A stretch of DNA of 64,000 bases from assembly GCA_022616555.1 (NCBI GenBank), contig JAKEEG010000007.1, positions 1-64,000 of the forward strand, read 5' to 3'. Position 1 is the first letter of the stretch, and every line of letters begins with the position of its first letter. The DNA is from Ignavibacteriota bacterium (GTDB lineage Bacteria; Bacteroidota; Ignavibacteria; UBA10030). Both the position numbers and the translations under genes were made by a program. Shown piece after piece: positions 46,600 through 54,389 of the stretch. Under the pieces are notes generated by a model. That model was not told where the DNA came from. It saw only the letters and a program-made list of their open reading frames with translations, and ran no database searches.

Positions 46600-46853
46600 A
46601 AAACCGACTCAAACGCCAACGTAACGAAGAACTCCGGAAGCTCTATTTTGGGCTCATCGACCCAAAACGAGAGGGCGGCAAGCACACAAAAAACGAAGCT
46701 TTTGAGAAAGTGATGGAAGTAGCACGCAATAAATACTTTCTCACCTCAGAGATTACTGTCAGGAGGATAATTTTTAAGTACGGATTCTACAAACAACCCG
46801 AGCAAGAAACTTATGCGGCGGTTGCTCCTGAGGAAAATGTAAAACTTGTATAA
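46596..46853 (+). CDS. Small basic hypothetical protein of the phage island
   Basis: An 85-residue protein starting MKNRLKRQRNEELRKLYFGL, translation-coupled to the zinc-ribbon gene. It is rich in Arg and Lys, with a possible DNA-binding helical region (FEKVMEVARNKYFLTSEITVRRIIF). I do not recognise the family. Its stop lies seven bases before the first operator palindrome at 46860, so it could bind or respond to that array. This is inference from position only. Confidence 0.55.
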   Translation: MKNRLKRQRNEELRKLYFGLIDPKREGGKHTKNEAFEKVMEVARNKYFLTSEITVRRIIFKYGFYKQPEQETYAAVAPEENVKLV

Positions 46854-46859
46854 AGAAAG

Positions 46860-46894
46860 TACCAAAATTGTACAAACAAATTACAAATCTTGTA
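46860..46894 (+). promoter_or_regulatory. Operator cluster 1: two 13-bp palindromes
   Basis: TACCAAAATTGTA (46860-46872) and TACAAATCTTGTA (46882-46894) start 22 bp apart, i.e. two helical turns. They fit the consensus TACAA-N3-TTGTA. Promoter 1 begins immediately after. Confidence 0.7.
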
Positions 46895-46924
46895 TTGCGC
46901 ACCCCGGGTTGCAGTGTGTATATT
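46895..46924 (+). promoter_or_regulatory. Promoter 1 downstream of operator cluster 1
   Basis: TTGCGC and TATATT with an 18-base spacer; the -35 abuts the second palindrome. Its layout copies promoter 2 at 47040. Confidence 0.4.
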
Positions 46925-46982
46925 GGGCAACTGAAAAAATCTTCGCGTTCTTTGCGCCTTTGCGATGCTCTTTTGCTGTCTA

Positions 46983-47039
46983 TACAAAATTTGTACAAAC
47001 AAAATACAAAATTGGTACAAACAAATTACAAATCTTGTA
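46983..47039 (+). promoter_or_regulatory. Operator cluster 2: three 13-bp palindromes
   Basis: TACAAAATTTGTA (46983), TACAAAATTGGTA (47005) and TACAAATCTTGTA (47027) start exactly 22 bp apart. About 30 bp ending in this cluster repeat those of cluster 1 (TACAAACAAATTACAAATCT then TGTATTG). Confidence 0.75.
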
Positions 47040-47068
47040 TTGACAAACGCCTTTTCCTATTGTATATT
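47040..47068 (+). promoter_or_regulatory. Promoter 2, strong sigma-70 type, for the late genes
   Basis: TTGACA and TATATT with a 17-base spacer; the -35 begins at the base after the last palindrome. This is the only strong promoter before the packaging genes. Confidence 0.65.
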
Positions 47069-47102
47069 GGCACATAATTAATTTTTCGTTATTACATTTT
47101 AG

Positions 47103-47294
47103 TGTATTTTTTACAAAAGCCGCAAAATCACCCCGGACACCGACGTTCCTCAAGTCGATCTTGAAGTAACTCCGGTTGTATAACAAGAAATTGCCGCATA
47201 CACAGAAGCGCCTGCCAACGCGTTCAGACGAACGCAGTCCGGGCGCACAATCGTACACAAATGCCGCTCGGGTAGCGCACGAGTCGAAGTCTCC
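47103..47294 (+). pseudogene. Degenerate protein-like stretch
   Basis: One frame reads KITPDTDVPQVDLEVTPVV, then a TAA, then QEIAAYTEAPANAFRRTQ and SGRTIVHKCRSGSARVEVSF before a TGA. It has no start codon. The composition looks coding, so it may be the remnant of a lost gene, or chance. Confidence is low. Confidence 0.25.
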
Positions 47295-47358
47295 TTCTGA
47301 GCTTCGTTTGCCCTCGGGCCCACGGCCCTTCTCCGGGCGGCACTGCGGCTGATCGACT

Positions 47359-47434
47359 TGTCATTCTGAGGAGTCCGCTTTATGGACGACGAAGAATCTC
47401 ACGATAACAAAGGGATTCTTCGCTCAGAATAACA
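47359..47434. repeat. TGTCATTCTGAG inverted repeat
   Basis: TGTCATTCTGAGGAG and the partly complementary CGCTCAGAATAACA enclose GAAGAATCTC and GGGATTCTTC. It is a known text-like dispersed repeat type, lying 28 bp before the small terminase gene. Confidence 0.65.
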
Positions 47435-47461
47435 GTGAATTGCGATTTAGAAAGGAACACC

Positions 47462-47806
47462 ATGCCAAAATCAACTTCAACCCGGCTTCAACGCACGTAT
47501 GCGAAAAAAGTGAAAGCGTTGCGTGAACGAACGACTGCAACCAAACCCAAACGTCTCGTGGGAACCAATATCCGAAAGCTCATCACCGCAAACGACATCG
47601 ACGGCGCGCTCGATGTGATTCGGTACCACATCAAGCAGAAAGACGTGCGCGTGGCGCTGTACCTGCTCGACCAGTACTTCGGCAAGCCCGCGCAGCAAAC
47701 GGAGCTTTCCGAAGCACCCAAGAAACCAGTGAATCTCAGACTGACGAGTGATTTCCTTGACAAGCTCTCTCAAAAATACTTTCCCAAACCTCAGCAAAAC
47801 GATTGA
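47462..47806 (+). CDS. Probable terminase small subunit
   Basis: A 114-residue basic protein (MPKSTSTRLQRTYAKKVKAL). It has a helical middle (NIRKLITANDIDGALDVIRYHIKQKDVRVALYLLDQYFGKP) that could form the oligomerisation part. A position directly before and overlapping the large subunit gene supports a DNA-recognition role in packaging. Sequence evidence alone is weak. AAAGGA lies 7 bases before the ATG. Confidence 0.55.
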   Translation: MPKSTSTRLQRTYAKKVKALRERTTATKPKRLVGTNIRKLITANDIDGALDVIRYHIKQKDVRVALYLLDQYFGKPAQQTELSEAPKKPVNLRLTSDFLDKLSQKYFPKPQQND

Positions 47807-49097
47807 ACACATTGCAGACACAACACTTTTCCAGTATCAACGCGAGTGGCTCTTTGACACCTCACGCTTCAAAATCGCGTGCAAAGCACGGCAAATCGGC
47901 CTCTCGCTTTGCCTCGGCTTGGAAGGGCTTCTGGACGTCCTCAACCGCCAGCCGGTCTTCTACGTCTCGCGCACGGAGAGGCAGAGCATCTACCTGCTGG
48001 AAAAATTTTATCGCTGGTGCGACTATCTGCTGGAGTCTGGCGTGCCTCTGGAGTTCGACTATCGCAATCGCAACGAGTGCCGCTTGCTCGTCGATGGCGT
48101 TGGCGTGGACGTCAAAAGCCTTACGAGCCATGCGGCAGGCGACGAAGGCTATACGGGCAACGTCTATCTCGATGAGTTCGGATTGCACGAGAACGACGAG
48201 CAAATCTTCCGCTCGCTCTTCCCGACGATCTCGTGGGGCTACAAGATCCGCATCGTCTCGCGGCCGTTTGGGCAGTCCAACAAGTTCTACGAAATCTTCA
48301 CCGACGCCGAGCGCTACCCCGACTTCAAGCGCTACCGGTTCGATATTCACCGGGCAATCGGAGACGGACTCAGCATCGACGTCGATGAGCTGCGGCGAAA
48401 TTTTGATGACGAAGGATTTCGAGAAAACTATCTGTGTGAATTCATCGACGAATCAACCAGCTATCTGCCGTATCAGCTCATTCGGAGCTGTGTTGGCGAC
48501 CTGTATGCCGAACCCGATGGAGGACATTCCGGGACAGGCGATTCTCGCGGGGCGCGTTATGTCGGTGTCGATGTTGGAAGAAAACGGGATCGAACGGTGG
48601 TATTCGTTCTGGCTCAACTAGATGACCGGTTTGTTACAACGCGCATCGAGCGATTAAAAGATGAACGATTCGACACGCAGAAGGCATTTATCCGGCATCT
48701 CATCAACGAAGAAGGCATCACGCGCGGCTGCATCGACGCGACGGGATTGGGGATGCAGTTGGCGGAGGAGTTGCAAGATGAGTTCGGATTCATCGAGCCG
48801 GTGACGTTCACCGCCGACTCAAAAGAGCGCATGGCTGTTCGCACCAAGTGCGTGTTTGAGAATCGGCAGATACAAATTCCGGATGACAATGATTTGATTT
48901 CGAGCATTCACTCGATACGCAAGCTCGTTACGCCGTCCAACAACATACGCTTCGACGCCGAGCGCACAGCGGATGGCCACGCGGACGATTTCTGGGCGCT
49001 TGCCCTGGCACTCGAGGCTGCCACCGGACGAGACAACATGCCGCAGTTGAGTTTTATTGAGACGGGGAAACAGGATGTCTTGTGGGATGAGAAATAA
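47748..49097 (+). CDS. Phage terminase large subunit
   Basis: DNA-packaging motor ATPase and nuclease of 449 residues. The ATPase domain begins LFQYQREWLFDTSRFKIACK, with a Walker A-like ARQIGLSLCLG and Walker B VYLDEFGLHENDEQIF. The RNase H-like nuclease carries YVGVDVGRKRDRTVVFVLA, RGCIDATGLGMQLAEEL and HADDFWALALALEA, which hold its acidic residues. It starts with GTG at 47748 inside the small-subunit gene; a slightly later start is possible. Confidence 0.88.
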   Translation: MISLTSSLKNTFPNLSKTIEHIADTTLFQYQREWLFDTSRFKIACKARQIGLSLCLGLEGLLDVLNRQPVFYVSRTERQSIYLLEKFYRWCDYLLESGVPLEFDYRNRNECRLLVDGVGVDVKSLTSHAAGDEGYTGNVYLDEFGLHENDEQIFRSLFPTISWGYKIRIVSRPFGQSNKFYEIFTDAERYPDFKRYRFDIHRAIGDGLSIDVDELRRNFDDEGFRENYLCEFIDESTSYLPYQLIRSCVGDLYAEPDGGHSGTGDSRGARYVGVDVGRKRDRTVVFVLAQLDDRFVTTRIERLKDERFDTQKAFIRHLINEEGITRGCIDATGLGMQLAEELQDEFGFIEPVTFTADSKERMAVRTKCVFENRQIQIPDDNDLISSIHSIRKLVTPSNNIRFDAERTADGHADDFWALALALEAATGRDNMPQLSFIETGKQDVLWDEK

Positions 49098-49102
49098 TTC
49101 GC

Positions 49103-49130
49103 GTAGGGGTTCAATATATTGAACCCCTAC
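49103..49130. repeat. GTAGGGG palindromic repeat, copy 3
   Basis: A perfect 28-bp palindrome: GTAGGGGTTCAAT and its exact complement around an AT centre. It lies six bases past the large terminase stop. Confidence 0.85.
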
Positions 49131-49250
49131 ACAGAACCTGTTTTTCTGTCCCCCTCATAGAGGGGGATAAAGGGGGAGGAGGTTAATAAAGCAGAAATGC
49201 TCGGCGAGACGCCTTCGCGTTAGTTTTTGGGTACTATTAAAAAAGTACTT

Positions 49251-49318
49251 TGTCATGCCCGCAGATTTTAAGCGGCATCCACCAGCTGGATTCCCGCTAA
49301 AAGCATACGGGAATGACA
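49251..49318. repeat. TGTCATTCCCGC-type inverted repeat
   Basis: TGTCATGCCCGCAGAT and the distant GCATACGGGAATGACA form outer arms. The centre holds CAGCTGGATTCCCGCTAAAA. It is a common dispersed text-like element. Confidence 0.65.
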
Positions 49319-49393
49319 TAAAGGGTATTTTCGAGGTCGCTTCTAACAATAAATAATTCTTTGTGCCTTCGTGTCTTAGTGGTGAAAAAATCT

Positions 49394-50596
49394 ATGAATC
49401 TTCTTGAACGAACTAAACTCGCATTTGATGTCTGGTTAAACGGCATCAAAACCATGCCCAACATCTACAGCCTCAACGGCTACGAATCCCAATGGGGGCT
49501 CATGGACCGCAAGGGCGACAAGCGCGCGATGCTCCAGGCATACCGCTCGTGGGTCTTCGCGTGCATAGACGCGCGCGCAAAAGAAATCCAGGCGGCGGAG
49601 TTCCGCATCCTTGCGCGCACCAATCAGAAAGAATCGTACGAGGTCGAGCTGGTTCACCCGCTCGTTGCGCTCCTCAACGACCCCAACCCGTACCTCACCA
49701 AAAGCGAGTTGCTCTATACGACCGTCGCGCACATGGATTTAACGGGCGATTGCTTCTGGTACACGCCGCATAACGGGCTTGGCGTGCCGGGGGAGATATG
49801 GATTTTGCCGCCGGACCGAGTCACCATCGTGCCATCCAAACAAAATTTCATCTCGCACTATGAGGTGCATAACGACAACGGGGATGTGCTGAAATTCGAG
49901 TCCGGCGAAATCGTCCACCTACGCTACCCTAATCCCATCGACCCGTACTACGGCTTCTCGGTGCTGATGGCGGCGGCGTATCTGGCGGATATTGATAAAT
50001 TCCAACACGAGTATCAACGTGAATTCTACCGCAACTGGGCAGTGCCGGAGTTTGCGCTCAAGACCGAAGCAAAGCTGGACAATGATACTCGACGCCGCTT
50101 GCAGCGTGACTGGCAGAAAAATTACAGCGGCGGCAAGAACCGCGGCAAGATTGCCATCCTCGAAGCCGGGCTGGATATTACCCGCCTGGGGGTGAACCCG
50201 AAGGAGCTTAACTGGCTCGCCGAGAACAAAGCGACGATGCAGACGATTGCGGGGATGTTCAAAGTGCCGCCCTCGAAATTGGGACAGGAAGACGTGCCCA
50301 ACCGCGCGGTGGCGGAAGCATCCGATTACGCATTCTCGAAAAATACCATCGAGCCGATATTGCGGATGATCGATGAGCGCCTCACGCAGGATTTGGCAAA
50401 GGATTTCGACGAGCGGCTGGTGATTCAGCACGTCTCAACAGTGCGAGACGACGAAGAGCGCAAGGCGCGCATCCGGCAGATAAACCTGCAGGCGGGATTC
50501 ACCTCGCGCAACGAAGAGCGCCGCAGCGCCGGCCTGCCCGATGTGGAAGGCGGAGACGAAATCCTCGTCCCAACGAATTACGTGCCGTTGAAATAA
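49394..50596 (+). CDS. Phage portal protein (HK97 type)
   Basis: A 400-residue portal that forms the dodecameric DNA entry ring. Typical segments are AYRSWVFACIDARAKEIQAA, ELVHPLVALLNDPNPYLTK, GDCFWYTPHNGLGVPGEIWI, IVHLRYPNPIDPYYGFSVLMAA and a C-terminal MFKVPPSKLGQ with ILRMIDERLTQDL. The ATG at 49394 is used because the 11 codons before it come from the text repeat. Confidence 0.9.
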   Translation: MNLLERTKLAFDVWLNGIKTMPNIYSLNGYESQWGLMDRKGDKRAMLQAYRSWVFACIDARAKEIQAAEFRILARTNQKESYEVELVHPLVALLNDPNPYLTKSELLYTTVAHMDLTGDCFWYTPHNGLGVPGEIWILPPDRVTIVPSKQNFISHYEVHNDNGDVLKFESGEIVHLRYPNPIDPYYGFSVLMAAAYLADIDKFQHEYQREFYRNWAVPEFALKTEAKLDNDTRRRLQRDWQKNYSGGKNRGKIAILEAGLDITRLGVNPKELNWLAENKATMQTIAGMFKVPPSKLGQEDVPNRAVAEASDYAFSKNTIEPILRMIDERLTQDLAKDFDERLVIQHVSTVRDDEERKARIRQINLQAGFTSRNEERRSAGLPDVEGGDEILVPTNYVPLK

Positions 50597-50855
50597 TCTG
50601 TAGGGGCGTTCAATTGAACGCCCTTGAATTCTCCCGCAAAAAAGCGGCGGGATTTCGCAAAATACGCTCAACAAAAATCGCCCCTTGTGTGAGCGGGGAG
50701 TTTCAGGGGTGATTCTCTCCGCACTGCAAGGGGTGTTTTTTTTGGGAAAGAAAAAATTCACCACAAAGTCACCAAGGCACCAAAAAGAACAAAAAATAAT
50801 AAAACCTTCGTGTCTTTGTGTCTTAGTGGTAACAAAACATCACGGAGAACACTGA
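50597..50855. other. Repeat-rich gap between portal and protease genes
   Basis: 259 bp. It holds a 20-bp palindrome (copy 4 of the GTAGGGG family, 50600-50623), a CCCGCAAAAAAGCGGCGGGA repeat (50630-50675) that recurs inside the protease gene, and a CCTTCGTGTCTTTGTGTCTT text repeat (50803-50830). No gene is seen. Confidence 0.7.
50600..50623. repeat. GTAGGGG palindromic repeat, copy 4
   Basis: GTAGGGGCGTTCAATTGAAC followed by GCCC. Its inner 20 bp are a perfect palindrome. Confidence 0.75.
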
Positions 50856-51809
50856 ATGCACCTTCTTAATCTTGAAACCATGCCCGTCGACCAGCGCCGC
50901 CAGGATATTGCTCTGCGCATTCTCCAACAAGAACCGCAGGCGGCTGGACTCGTCAGCCTTTCCTCAAACGAAAAACTGTTTTCTGCGCAGGCCGTGGAGG
51001 CCCGAGCGCGGGCGGTCAACGAGCACGAACGTTCCATCACATACGTGTTCACCTCAAGTGCGATCGACCGGTTTCAAGAGATTGTGGATCCAAACGGCGC
51101 GGACATGCGTTCGTTCAGGCAGGCGAAGCGCACGGTGTTCTGGAATCACAATTACAATTTTCCCATCGGCAGATCGCTCTGGGAAAAGCAGGAAGGCGAG
51201 AAGTGGGTGGGCAAGGTGCAGTTCGCTGGTGAGACCGATATGGCGCGCGACATCTGGAATCTCGCCAAGTCAGGATACGTCGGCATGACCTCCATCGGAT
51301 TCATTCCCGCCGCGCTGGAGATTACCACGCTCGGCGAGTTGAAGGACTTACAACCGGTGAACAGGACGGACTTCGACCCAACGACGAGCATCTGGGTCTG
51401 GCGGAAATGGGAGTTGCTCGAATACTCCATCGTCGGCATAGGCGCGAACCCGGAAGCTGTGGAGTATGAGAAAATCCTGCGCAACGGCCTCGTGCAATCG
51501 GACATTCTGCGCAACATGATGATCGCCGAGATACAGGAGAAAAGGCTATGCGATTTGGAATCCTGTAAAGAGCGGATGACGGAAATGCCGGACATGCTCG
51601 CGCGGCTTTTAAATCGAATTGAAACTCTCGAATCACAAATTACTCCCGCTAAAAAGCAGCGGGATTTCGCAGAAAGCGCTCAACAATTACCAAGTAATCA
51701 GGTGGGGACAGCAGCAGAGACACAGATTCTGACGCGCGAGCAGTTGGAAGAGCTCACGCGCAGCATCGTCCGCGGGGCTGTTAGCCGGATGAAAGGAAGG
51801 GTTTCTTAG
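50856..51809 (+). CDS. Prohead maturation protease (S78/HK97 family)
   Basis: A 317-residue serine protease that processes the procapsid. The His motif is FWNHNYNFPIGRSLWE near residue 97 and the Ser motif GMTSIGFIPAA near 147. The region LLEYSIVGIGANPEA is also typical. The C-terminal 100 residues form a helical scaffold-like tail that includes a stretch (ITPAKKQRDFAESAQQ) encoded by the CCCGCTAAAAAGC repeat. CGGAG lies before the ATG. It is directly upstream of the capsid gene, as in HK97. Confidence 0.88.
   Translation: MHLLNLETMPVDQRRQDIALRILQQEPQAAGLVSLSSNEKLFSAQAVEARARAVNEHERSITYVFTSSAIDRFQEIVDPNGADMRSFRQAKRTVFWNHNYNFPIGRSLWEKQEGEKWVGKVQFAGETDMARDIWNLAKSGYVGMTSIGFIPAALEITTLGELKDLQPVNRTDFDPTTSIWVWRKWELLEYSIVGIGANPEAVEYEKILRNGLVQSDILRNMMIAEIQEKRLCDLESCKERMTEMPDMLARLLNRIETLESQITPAKKQRDFAESAQQLPSNQVGTAAETQILTREQLEELTRSIVRGAVSRMKGRVS
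51641..51687. repeat. CCCGCTAAAAAGC repeat inside the protease gene
   Basis: TCCCGCTAAAAAGCAGCGGG, then ATTTCGCAGAAAGCGCTCAA. It nearly matches 50630-50675 in the gap before this gene. Here it is translated without breaking the frame. Confidence 0.75.
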
Positions 51810-51954
51810 CAGTTGTTATGGCCTTAGCTTTTGTCCCACTCGGTGAGGGGGAAGTCCCGCAAAGCGGGACAGGGGGAGGAGTTAATATCAGGCCAAAGAC
51901 TGGTACTGCTTAGAGACACCAAAGTCGATCACAAGTAGAACAAAGGACAACACA
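51810..51954. other. Short gap with GTCCCAC/GGGGGA hairpin
   Basis: GTCCCACTCGGTGAGGGGGA, then AGTCCCGCAAAGCGGGACAG and GGGGAGGAGTTAA. It is built like 49147-49190 and belongs with the TTTGTCCCCC-type repeats. No gene is present. Confidence 0.55.
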
Positions 51955-53139
51955 ATGGAAAACAAAACACATCCCAATTCTGCTGGACAGGCAGTCCAGT
52001 TGAACATGGGTGAATTTCAAACGCTGATGCAAAACGTCATCGGCTCGGTTATCAAAGAGCTGGGGCTCACGAAAGTCGACCGCAAGCACGGAATTTTCCC
52101 CGGAGCGGTCAACGAAACTGAACTGCTTCAAATGACTAAAGAGCAACGGCTGAATTTGTTCTTGCGGACGATCCTAAGCAAGAATCCCAGCCACCAAAAC
52201 ATCGACCGTATCGCACAGGAATATCAGTCGATGAGCGGCGAAGGTATATTCCAGAAAGCACTCTCCGAAGGCACGGATGCAGACGGTGGCTATTTGGTGC
52301 CCGAGGAATTCCGAGCGGAAGTCGTGCGCGTCGCGGAGGACTACGGATGGGTGCGAAAGAACGCATTCGTGTTTCCGACGGACTCCGACACGCTCAACCT
52401 TACCAGCGAAGTCGATACCGTCGCGGTGGGCTACACCAACGAGCTGGCGCAGATCACGCACGACCAGCCGGTGTTCGGCCGCCCGGTTATAAGCGTCAAA
52501 AAACTCGCGGGCATCACGTCGCTTTCCAACGAGCTGTTTGCGGATTCCAAATTTCCGCTCGTTACGTACCTCACGACGATTTTTGCGGAGGCTATCGCCG
52601 GCGCGGAGGATACGCAGGGTCTCGTCGGCACGGGCTCGCCGTTCACCGGATTGTTAAACGCCGGCACGGTCATTACCACTGCGACAGAGAACACATTTGA
52701 GAACGCCACGACGCCGGATAACCTGCTCACGGTAATCTTTTCGCTCGCAGAAAAATACCGCAAGGGCGCGCGGTTCGTTATGCACCCGACGGTATATAGT
52801 TACTTGCTGAAGAAAAAAGCCTCCGGCTCCGGAGAGTACCACATGGTGCAGCCGGGCACGGGAACGCAGCCGCCCACAGTGTGGAGCTATCCGGTGGATT
52901 TCTCCGAGAAGATGCCGTCATCGACAGCGTTGGATACAAAGTACATCCTGTTCTGCAACCCGAAGCGACTCTGGTTTGCGGACAGGCAGCAGCTTACCGT
53001 AGCGTTAGCGACCGAAGGCACGGTGAACGACGTCAATCTCTTTGAGAAAGACGCTCGCGCAATCCGCGTTACCGAGCGGCACGGCATGGTCGTTACGCCC
53101 GCCGCGGGAGTTGCAGTGCTGAAGACAGCTGCTTCGTAA
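51955..53139 (+). CDS. HK97-fold major capsid protein
   Basis: A 394-residue shell protein. The first 110 residues are a helical scaffold (delta-like) domain expected to be cut by the protease (…IDRIAQEYQSMSGEGIFQKA). The capsid fold starts near GTDADGGYLVPEEFRAEVVRVAEDYG and includes TSLSNELFADS, YRKGARFVMHPTVYSYLLKK and NPKRLWFADRQQ, all HK97-family features. AAAGGA lies 7 bases before the ATG. Confidence 0.92.
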   Translation: MENKTHPNSAGQAVQLNMGEFQTLMQNVIGSVIKELGLTKVDRKHGIFPGAVNETELLQMTKEQRLNLFLRTILSKNPSHQNIDRIAQEYQSMSGEGIFQKALSEGTDADGGYLVPEEFRAEVVRVAEDYGWVRKNAFVFPTDSDTLNLTSEVDTVAVGYTNELAQITHDQPVFGRPVISVKKLAGITSLSNELFADSKFPLVTYLTTIFAEAIAGAEDTQGLVGTGSPFTGLLNAGTVITTATENTFENATTPDNLLTVIFSLAEKYRKGARFVMHPTVYSYLLKKKASGSGEYHMVQPGTGTQPPTVWSYPVDFSEKMPSSTALDTKYILFCNPKRLWFADRQQLTVALATEGTVNDVNLFEKDARAIRVTERHGMVVTPAAGVAVLKTAAS

Positions 53140-53300
53140 GGTGGAGGTGTAAGGGCGGTATAATTCCATCCTCTTAGGGTACCCCTTGGATGAGTGAGAT
53201 AGAATAGCGTGTCTATCCCCCTCCCCGAGGGGGAGGAAATAAAAAAACAAACGTTACGCACCATTAACTATTCACTATTAACTGTTTACTGTTGTTATCC

Positions 53301-54389
53301 ATGCTTACAGAAACCACCAAAAAATTTATCGGCGGTGTGGCGGGAACCGAATCCTCCGAAGAGCCGCTCGTCACGTATGCGCTGCCGAATGGGCAGTATG
53401 CAGATTATAAATTCGAAGGCATACAGGTCCCAAAGTATTACGACAGCATCGCCTCGATAAAGATATTTTACAAGCGTCAACATGCGGGCGACCTCTATCT
53501 GCGGTTTAAGACCGCACATATCGATGTCGATAACCCGCCTGCGTCCAGTATCGCGGATAGTGACAGCTATACTGCTTATGCGGGAGGAGGAGTTGATGAG
53601 AAGATCGCTAGCCTGACCGTTCCGACAGTTGCATACGACGGGCTTACGGCGATCACCGCGGGCGATGTGTTGGCAATCAAAATCGAGCGCGACGCGGCAA
53701 ACGCCAGCGATACGTATGAGTCGGATTTTCAGATAGCATTCGTCGAAATCGTGTTCAACGTCGAGGCCGCGGCGAGTGGGGAGAACGATATCGTGTCACT
53801 CTCCGAGCTGAAAAGCTATCTGCGGAAGACCGACACGAACCAGGATAATTTTCTGCAGGACTGGATCACGATTGTCTCCGGACAAATCGAGCGGTACTGC
53901 GACCGGAAATTCCGCGCGCAAACGATCTCCAACGAAATCCACGACGGCGACGGTACAAACAGGCTTTACACGCACTATTTTCCCATTGCCGGACTTGCCG
54001 GGCAATCGGATGTGGAGAAGCTATCCAGCTTGCAATTCAGCAACACGCCGGACGATGAGTGGGAGGACATCGAAATCAACATCGACCACATTTTCATCGA
54101 CGAACACAAGCCGTACATCGAATTATACGATGAAATCTTTCCCGCAGGCAGGCGAAATATTCGCGTCAGCTATTTCGCGGGATATGCAACGGTTCCCGAA
54201 GACGTCAAACGCATGGCGTGCGAGATGTGCGCGATGGTGTGGAAGGAATCCAACGCCGGCGGAATCTTCCAGCTCGGCGAAGCCTTTCGCCGCACGGAAG
54301 AATCAGGTACGGAATTTACGAAGGAGATTATCGATTTAGATGCACGGTGGAAGAGCGTTCTCGACCGCTATCGAAAGGTGAGTGTTTAA
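53301..54389 (+). CDS. Head-tail connector (gp6-like adaptor) with extra N-terminal beta domain
   Basis: A 362-residue protein. The C-terminal half (about 165-362) is a gp6/HK97-type adaptor: DIVSLSELKSYLRKTDTNQDN, IVSGQIERYCDRKFR, NIRVSYFAGYATVPEDVKRM and a final LDARWKSVLDRYRKV. The N-terminal 150 residues (TETTKKFIGGVAGT, YYDSIASIKIFYKRQHAGDL, LTAITAGDVLAIKIERDA) form a beta-rich domain not normal for this family, perhaps a decoration or receptor-like module. The stop overlaps the next ATG. Confidence 0.72.
   Translation: MLTETTKKFIGGVAGTESSEEPLVTYALPNGQYADYKFEGIQVPKYYDSIASIKIFYKRQHAGDLYLRFKTAHIDVDNPPASSIADSDSYTAYAGGGVDEKIASLTVPTVAYDGLTAITAGDVLAIKIERDAANASDTYESDFQIAFVEIVFNVEAAASGENDIVSLSELKSYLRKTDTNQDNFLQDWITIVSGQIERYCDRKFRAQTISNEIHDGDGTNRLYTHYFPIAGLAGQSDVEKLSSLQFSNTPDDEWEDIEINIDHIFIDEHKPYIELYDEIFPAGRRNIRVSYFAGYATVPEDVKRMACEMCAMVWKESNAGGIFQLGEAFRRTEESGTEFTKEIIDLDARWKSVLDRYRKVSV

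Larger units (their letters stand above)
46854..47461. other. 608-bp control and repeat region before the terminase genes
   Basis: From left to right it holds palindrome pair 1 and promoter 1, a text-like TTCGCGTTCTTTGCGCC stretch, palindrome trio 2 and promoter 2, a degenerate protein-like stretch (47103-47300) and a TGTCATTCTGAG inverted repeat. It ends with an AAAGGA ribosome site for the small terminase gene. Confidence 0.6.
49098..49393. other. Repeat-filled gap before the portal gene
   Basis: 296 bp without a gene. It holds the 28-bp palindrome (49103), a GTCCCCCTCATAGAGGGGGA unit (49147-49170), a TGTCATGCCC...GGGAATGACA inverted repeat (49251-49318) and a TTTGTGCCTTCGTGTCTTAG text repeat (49360-49382). 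Confidence 0.7.

Noticed and set aside
46860-47039. Regularly spaced repeats as a CRISPR array
   Set aside because: Units are 13-bp palindromes with 9-bp gaps and similar gap sequence. They lie in two clusters next to promoters, with no cas genes.
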